DNA of 64,000 nt. Source: an uncultured Eggerthellaceae bacterium (GTDB lineage Bacteria; Actinomycetota; Coriobacteriia; Coriobacteriales; Eggerthellaceae). The DNA lies in assembly GCA_910580205.1 (NCBI GenBank), contig CAJTVP010000002.1:1-64000 (forward strand), given 5' to 3'. Shown one piece after another: positions 59,381 to 64,000 of the stretch. The stretch's first letter is position 1. Every line of letters begins with the position of its first letter. The notes beneath the pieces are model-generated. The model searched no databases. It was not told where the DNA came from and saw nothing but the letters and a program-made list of their open reading frames with translations. Position numbers and translations under genes: made by a program.

Positions 59381-61751
59381 ATGCCACAGACCATCTCCAC
59401 AGAGGAAGCGCTGCCCCAGGGCCTGACCACGGATGAGGCCGCGCGCCTTGCCGTTGAAGGCAAGGTGAACGCGAACGCGAACGTGAAGACGCGTTCGATC
59501 CGGGATATCGCGCGTGACAACATCTGCACGCTGTTCAATCTGGTGAACGTGATCCTGGCCGTGCTCGTGTTCCTCACAGGTTCGTACAAGAACATGCTCT
59601 TCATGTTCATCATCATCCTGAACGTGCTCATCGGGATCGTCCAAGAGCTGCGTTCCAAGCAGCTCACGGATCGTCTGGCCATCGTGGTGGCATCCCAGGT
59701 GGACGCCGTGCGCAGCGGCGCTCTCACGCAGATCCCCGTGGATCAGATCGTGCTGGGGGATGTCATCCGTTTGGCGCGGGGCGATCAGGTGCCCGCAGAC
59801 GCCTGCGTGGTGCAGGGCAGCTGCAAGGCGAATGAATCCTTGCTCACCGGTGAGAGCCGCCTCATCCCGAAGGGGCCGGGAGCTCATGAGCGGTTCCTTC
59901 GTCAATTCCGGCGTGGTGTTCGCGAAGGTCATCCGGGTGGGCGCGGACAACTACGCCGCCCGCATCACCGCTGAGGCCAAGGGCCACAAAGCGGTCAACT
60001 CGGAGATCATGCGCTCCGTGAACGGCATCGTGAAGTACGTGAGCTTCGCGCTGTTCCCCGTGGGCGCGCTTCTGTTCGCCAGCCAATTCTTCCTTCAGCA
60101 TATCGACTGGCGCAGCGCCATCCTCACCACCACCTCCGGCCTCATCGGCATGATCCCGGAAGGGCTCATCCTGCTCACCTCCACGGTGCTGGCGGTGGCG
60201 GTCATCCGGCTGTCGCGCCATAAAGTGCTGGTCCAACAGCTCTACTGCATAGAGACGCTGGCACGCGTGGATGTGCTCTGCTTGGACAAAACGGGCACCA
60301 TCACCACCGGCCACATGCGCGTGATGGATGTGCGACCCACGGATGGGCAGGACAGGGCGCTGATGCTGCGCGCCATTGACGCCATCACGGCAGCGGATCA
60401 GGACCCGAATGATACCGCCGATGCCATCCGCGCCTATCTGGCGAACGCTGATGGGCATTCGCCAGCAGATCTTCAGGGCGCTCGCTCCATCCCGTTCTCC
60501 TCGGACACGAAGCTCTCCGGCGTGGTGCTCTCCTCAGGAGAGGCGTTCGCCATGGGCGCTGCCCCCTTCGTGCTGGCCGAGCACCCCGATCAGCTGCAGG
60601 CGCTCTCCGCTCCGTTGGAAGAGCTCGCAGAGCAGGCGCGCGTGCTGTTGGTGGCGCGGGTGGGCGCCTTCGATGGCGAAGGCCGCATCGAAGGAGAGGT
60701 CACGCCGCTGGGCTTCATCCTGCTGGAAGATGAGATCCGGGACACCGCTCCACAGACCATCCGTTATTTCAAAGAGCAGGGCGTGGCGCTCAAGGTCATC
60801 TCCGGAGACGATCCGCACACGGTGGCCGCCATCGCGCAGAAGGTGGGCGTGCCGGGAGCGGAGAAGTTCGTGGATTGCTCAGAGCTTTCTTCCGATGAGG
60901 AGATCGAACGCGCCGTGAACGAGCACAGCGTGTTCGGCCGCGTGCGCCCAGAGCAGAAGAAGGCGTTCGTGCTGGCGCTGCAAAAGGCTGGTCACACGGT
61001 GGCCATGACGGGTGATGGCGTGAATGACGTGTTGGCGCTCAAAGCATCCGATTGCAGCGTGGCCATGGCATCCGGGTCTGATGCTGCGCGCAATGTGGCT
61101 CAGCTGGTCTTGGTGAACAACGACTTCGCGTCCATGCCGAAGGTGGTGGCCGAAGGCCGTCGCTCCATCAACAACTTGCAGCGCTCGGCATCCTTGTTCT
61201 TGGTCAAGACCATCTTCTCCATCGTGATGGCGGTTCTGTTCATCTTCCTGCCGTGGCAGTACCCGTTCATGCCCATCCAGATGACGCTCATCAGCGCGCT
61301 CACCATCGGTTTGCCCTCCTTCGTGCTGGCGCTGGAGCCCAATCATGACTTGGTGCGCGGTCATTTCCTCAAGAACTGCGTGGTCCGCTCCATTCCGGGC
61401 GCCATCTGCGTGATCGCCTCCATCCTGATCACGTGCCTCATGGGCTATCTCTGGCTGGGGCTCACGTATCCGCAAACGTCCACCGTGTGCGTGCTCTTGA
61501 CTTCGCTCATCGGCGTCATGCTGGTGATCCGCCTCTCCATCCCCTACACCCCCATCCGGGCGACGTTGCTCGTGGTCATCTTGGTCGGCTTGGTCTTGGG
61601 GTGCACCGTGTTCGGCCCGCTGTTCAGCATCGCGCCCATGACCGGTGAGATGTGGCTTCTGTTCGGGATCGTGGGCGCGGTGGACGTGGCCGCGTTCCAG
61701 CTTCTCTACACATCCTTCGATCGTCGGCATCGCAAGCTCACGGCCGCCTGA
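59381..61751 (+). pseudogene. P-type cation-transporting ATPase (CtpE-like), frameshifted
   Basis: Two overlapping frames make one P-type ATPase of about 790 residues. The first (59381-59974) holds the N-terminal cytoplasmic part, two TM helices and the actuator motif SLLTGESRLIPKG. The second, from about 59880, continues ELMSGSFVNSGVVFAKVIRV and then has the TM4 motif MIPEGLILLTS, the phosphorylation site DKTGTITTG, and AMTGDGVNDVLALK, with six C-terminal TM helices. The frames join at AAGGGGCCGGGAG (59870-59882) by a +1 shift: one extra base, or two missing. IPEGL..LTS is typical of the CtpE/3.A.3.23 branch, linked to calcium uptake in mycobacteria. The error sits before the catalytic Asp, so an uncorrected product is inactive. 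Confidence 0.75.
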
Positions 61752-61828
61752 CGCATCTCGCGGGTCCGGGGAGCGCTGCGGTCCGTACCATATCCGCGTT
61801 CGGTCAGGGCATCGCGGCTTGCAAGCCG

Positions 61829-61834
61829 TATAAT
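61829..61834 (+). promoter_or_regulatory. -10 box upstream of the UPF0104 gene
   Basis: TATAAT overlaps the ATG at 61833, which argues that translation starts later, at TTG 61869. No clear -35. Confidence 0.4.
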
Positions 61835-61868
61835 GATGTCAATTGGAACCGGCGGTGAGGGGTCGCAC

Positions 61869-63494
61869 TTGAAGAAGGCACTGCTGCTCATTCTGGGCAT
61901 CATCGCCGTGTGCTTCATCATCGCGAACGCGGACTATCTGGCCGATTTCCTGAACACCATGATGACCGGCGCGCTGGTTCCCATGGTGATCGCCATCATC
62001 CTCATGCTCGGCCGCCATTTCGTGCAGGCCGCTTCCTACGATGCCGCTTTCGAAGCCGTGGGCCACGGCACTGGCTTCTGGCACAACGTGGTGCTCATCT
62101 TCTCGCTCGTGTTCATCAACACGTTCTGCCTGTTCTCCGGAGCTACGGGCGTGGCGTTCATCATCGACGATGCGCACCGCGAAGGCTGCGACGCGGGCCA
62201 GTCCACCGGGGGCGCCATCCTGTCTCAGATCGGGTATTTCGCGGCGGTGTTCGTCATCTCCGTGATCGGTTTCTTGACCATGATGATCTCCGGCCACATG
62301 AACACCGTGTTCCTGATCGGCGGCCTGCTGCTGGCCCTCGTGCTGGTGATCCTCTCCAGCTTGTTCTTCGTGGGACATCTCCGTCCGCGCGTTCTCTACC
62401 GGGTGTTCCTGGTGTTGGAGCGCCTCATCAACAAGGCGCTCGGCCTCATCAAGAAGCACCTCAAGGCGGGGTGGGGCCGGTCCATGGCTTATTCGTTCAT
62501 CCAAACGTCGAACCTGCTGGCGAAGAACCCGAAGGGCACCGTCATCACCGTGGCTTATGCATCCTTCTCCGCCATCTTGAACATGGCGTGTTTGGTGGCC
62601 ATCGGCTATGCGTTCGGCTTCGAGCACGTGGAGGCGCTGGTGGCCGCCTTCGCCGTGGGCGCCATCTCCGTCATCCTGAGCCCCACGCCGCAAGGGGTGG
62701 GCGTGGTGGAAGCCATGATCACCGCCATCCTGACCGCCTACGGATGCGGCGTTGCCACAGCGGCCGCCATCGCGCTGGTGTACCGGGGCGTGATGTTCTG
62801 GATCCCGTTCTGCATCGGCGCGGTCATGCTCTCGCAAGCGGGGTTCTTCAAGTCCAAGAAATCCGCCACGGAGATGCAGAAGCACAAGGACATCGCGTGG
62901 GTGTCTGGCACGTTGGTGCTGCTGATCGGGATCGCGAACATCGTCATGGTGTTCTTCCCAGACGCGCTCACGCCCTACACCATGCTCACCTCCTGGATCG
63001 ACATGAGCTCGCTGGTGGTGGGGATCCCGCTGATCCTGAGTTCGCTTTTGCTCATGGTGCTGGCGGTGGGCCTCATCCTGCGCTTTCGCACGGCTTGGGC
63101 GTTGGCCATCTCCGCCCTCATGTTGATCGGCGGCTGCGAGTTCTTGTTCCAGGGCACTTGGCAGGTGGGCATCGCGGCCATCCTCTTGGTCGTCTGGCTC
63201 TTCATCCAGCGCGCGGCCTTTGACCGTCCGTTCTCACGCGAAGCCTTGCAGGCGGACTGGGAGGCGTTCCAACGCAAGCGGCGGCGCAAACGGGCGAAGG
63301 AGCAGGCTGGTGAACCGGCGAAAGCGGCGAAGGTGGCGGCGGCGGAAGAGGCCGCATCCATGGGGCCGGAGGACGCCGCAGCACCGGCAGAGGACGCTGT
63401 CGAAGACGATTCCTGGGAAGAGCAGGCCGAACGCGGGCGGCAGATCGGCCAAGAGGCCATCAGCCATTTGGATCAGCCGGACCCGGCGGAATAG
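61869..63494 (+). CDS. UPF0104/lysylphosphatidylglycerol synthase TM-region family protein
   Basis: A 541-residue membrane protein. Up to about 12 TM helices are followed by a charged, Ala/Glu-rich cytoplasmic tail (about 450-541). FSGATGVAFIIDDAHREG in an early loop and ISVILSPTPQGVGVVEAMIT near residue 275 match the PGG.GV.E motif of the UPF0104/AglD/MprF-N family. That family is tied to lipid flipping or glycolipid synthesis. TTG 61869 has GTGAGGGG six bases upstream. The upstream ATGs at 61833 and 61836 fall on the -10 box. Confidence 0.78.
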   Translation: MKKALLLILGIIAVCFIIANADYLADFLNTMMTGALVPMVIAIILMLGRHFVQAASYDAAFEAVGHGTGFWHNVVLIFSLVFINTFCLFSGATGVAFIIDDAHREGCDAGQSTGGAILSQIGYFAAVFVISVIGFLTMMISGHMNTVFLIGGLLLALVLVILSSLFFVGHLRPRVLYRVFLVLERLINKALGLIKKHLKAGWGRSMAYSFIQTSNLLAKNPKGTVITVAYASFSAILNMACLVAIGYAFGFEHVEALVAAFAVGAISVILSPTPQGVGVVEAMITAILTAYGCGVATAAAIALVYRGVMFWIPFCIGAVMLSQAGFFKSKKSATEMQKHKDIAWVSGTLVLLIGIANIVMVFFPDALTPYTMLTSWIDMSSLVVGIPLILSSLLLMVLAVGLILRFRTAWALAISALMLIGGCEFLFQGTWQVGIAAILLVVWLFIQRAAFDRPFSREALQADWEAFQRKRRRKRAKEQAGEPAKAAKVAAAEEAASMGPEDAAAPAEDAVEDDSWEEQAERGRQIGQEAISHLDQPDPAE

Positions 63495-63570
63495 GCATCC
63501 AGCGCAGAATCATCAGTTGGGTGGCAATCTTGGCCCTGCGGTCGGATGCGCCTTGGCGGGTGTCTACCAT

Positions 63571-63589
63571 GGTCCTCGAAAGGAGGACC
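63571..63589 (+). promoter_or_regulatory. Hairpin that buries the brnQ ribosome site
   Basis: GGTCCTC-GAAAG-GAGGACC; the AGGAGG Shine-Dalgarno is inside the 3' arm, three bases before the ATG. It suggests translational control. Confidence 0.55.
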
Positions 63590-63592
63590 TTC

Positions 63593-64000
63593 ATGGCTCG
63601 CAGACTCCCGCAACCCGCGAAGGTGGATGCCCACGGCAATCCTGTGTCCGGTGGCCTGCGCTCCATCGTGGTCGGATTCGCCTTGTTCGCCATGTTCTTC
63701 GGCGCGGGCAACCTCATCTTCCCGCCCACCCTCGGCCAAGACAGCGGAACGCTTTGGTTCTGGGGCTTTTTGGGATTCCTCCTCATGGATGCCGTTCTGG
63801 CGTGCGTCGGCATCTTCGCGGTGAGCGTGCACGGCGGTCCCCGCGAAGCGTTCCGCCAGGCGCTCGGCCAGCGGGGGAGCGTCATCTTGAACACGGCGGC
63901 GGTGCTGTGCCTGTGCGTGCTGTTCGCCATGCCGCGCACAGCGGCCACCACCTATGAGCTGTCCGTGGCGCCCTATGCGGGAGAGGCGGCTGGGTGGCTG
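63593..64000 (+). CDS. brnQ: Branched-chain amino acid:cation transporter (5' part)
   Basis: The first 136 residues of a BrnQ/LIVCS-family permease; the gene runs off the window. FALFAMFFGAGNLIFPPTLG at residues 29-48 is the family signature at the first TM helix. It is followed by LGFLLMDAVLACVGIFAVS and RTAATTYELSVAPY. It would import Leu, Ile or Val with Na+ or H+. The ATG is preceded by AGGAGG, which lies in a hairpin. Confidence 0.88.
   Translation, partial: MARRLPQPAKVDAHGNPVSGGLRSIVVGFALFAMFFGAGNLIFPPTLGQDSGTLWFWGFLGFLLMDAVLACVGIFAVSVHGGPREAFRQALGQRGSVILNTAAVLCLCVLFAMPRTAATTYELSVAPYAGEAAGWL

Noticed and set aside
59870..59882. Programmed frameshift in the P-type ATPase
   Set aside because: The joint has no classical +1 slippery sequence or downstream structure I could identify, and P-type ATPases are not known to use one. 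An indel or sequencing error is simpler.
63495..63592. T-box riboswitch upstream of brnQ
   Set aside because: The GGGTGG at 63518 is not followed by the ACCGCG part of the T-box, and the leader is too short for a specifier stem.

Overview
The window (about 58-60% GC by eye) looks like the chromosome of an anaerobic member of the Coriobacteriia, most likely family Eggerthellaceae (a Slackia- or Eggerthella-like genus; the genus cannot be fixed from sequence alone). The grounds are two single-gene molybdopterin enzymes, each divergent from a LuxR regulator fused to a 12-TM-like membrane domain, an LAxTG-type sortase substrate, DUF6020-type membrane proteins and short PaaK-type ligases. This combination is familiar from Eggerthellaceae.

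Layout: (1) 85-10180 is a surface-polysaccharide/lipid-glycosylation neighbourhood: a GT2 glycosyltransferase, a GtrA flippase-like protein, two DUF6020-like and two GT-C-like polytopic membrane proteins, and a PaaK-type ligase. One DUF6020 gene has an in-frame amber codon near its N-terminus. (2) 10262-15215 is a 5-kb prophage remnant: CI-type repressor, sigma-like late activator, tail/receptor-binding genes, holin-like genes and a frameshifted endolysin. It has no integrase, terminase, portal or capsid gene. (3) 15497-26080 is a cell-surface locus: a small secreted beta-rich protein, a membrane-anchored partner and a 2988-residue LAQTG-anchored adhesin with about two dozen repeats. (4) 26416-39559 holds YtxH and PRC-barrel proteins, IMP dehydrogenase, a LytS-type kinase, a paralogue of the membrane-anchored surface protein, a glycosyltransferase, and a HEAT protein-isocitrate dehydrogenase-aconitase run (oxidative branch to 2-oxoglutarate). 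(5) 39673-45740 is molybdoenzyme locus 1: LuxR regulator, cytoplasmic Cys-ligated molybdo/tungsto-enzyme, MFS transporter, small ferredoxin. (6) 45741-47600 has a REP-associated tyrosine transposase (RAYT), repeats and tRNA-Pro. (7) 47749-50789 is a GntR/ABC operon and a short phosphoglycerate-dehydrogenase-like gene. (8) 50875-56683 is molybdoenzyme locus 2. (9) 56974-64000 has a BspA-like LRR protein, a frameshifted P-type ATPase, a UPF0104 membrane protein and the start of brnQ.

The most interesting system is locus 2. Its large subunit keeps the molybdopterin fold but has lost all four cysteines that bind the N-terminal 4Fe-4S cluster. Its small subunit is recognisably an FdhB-type ferredoxin subunit that has lost nearly all Fe-S cysteines. 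It also seems to use highly-expressed-gene codons and is followed by two unknown small proteins. This suggests an abundant, cluster-free and possibly non-redox molybdenum/tungsten complex.

Two families of structured intergenic repeats with compensatory base changes also stand out: a GTAG-headed REP family, and a larger ~130-nt hairpin family preceded by a hairpin of variable sequence. Several genes also appear to be transcribed as leaderless mRNAs, with a -10 box exactly six bases before the ATG.
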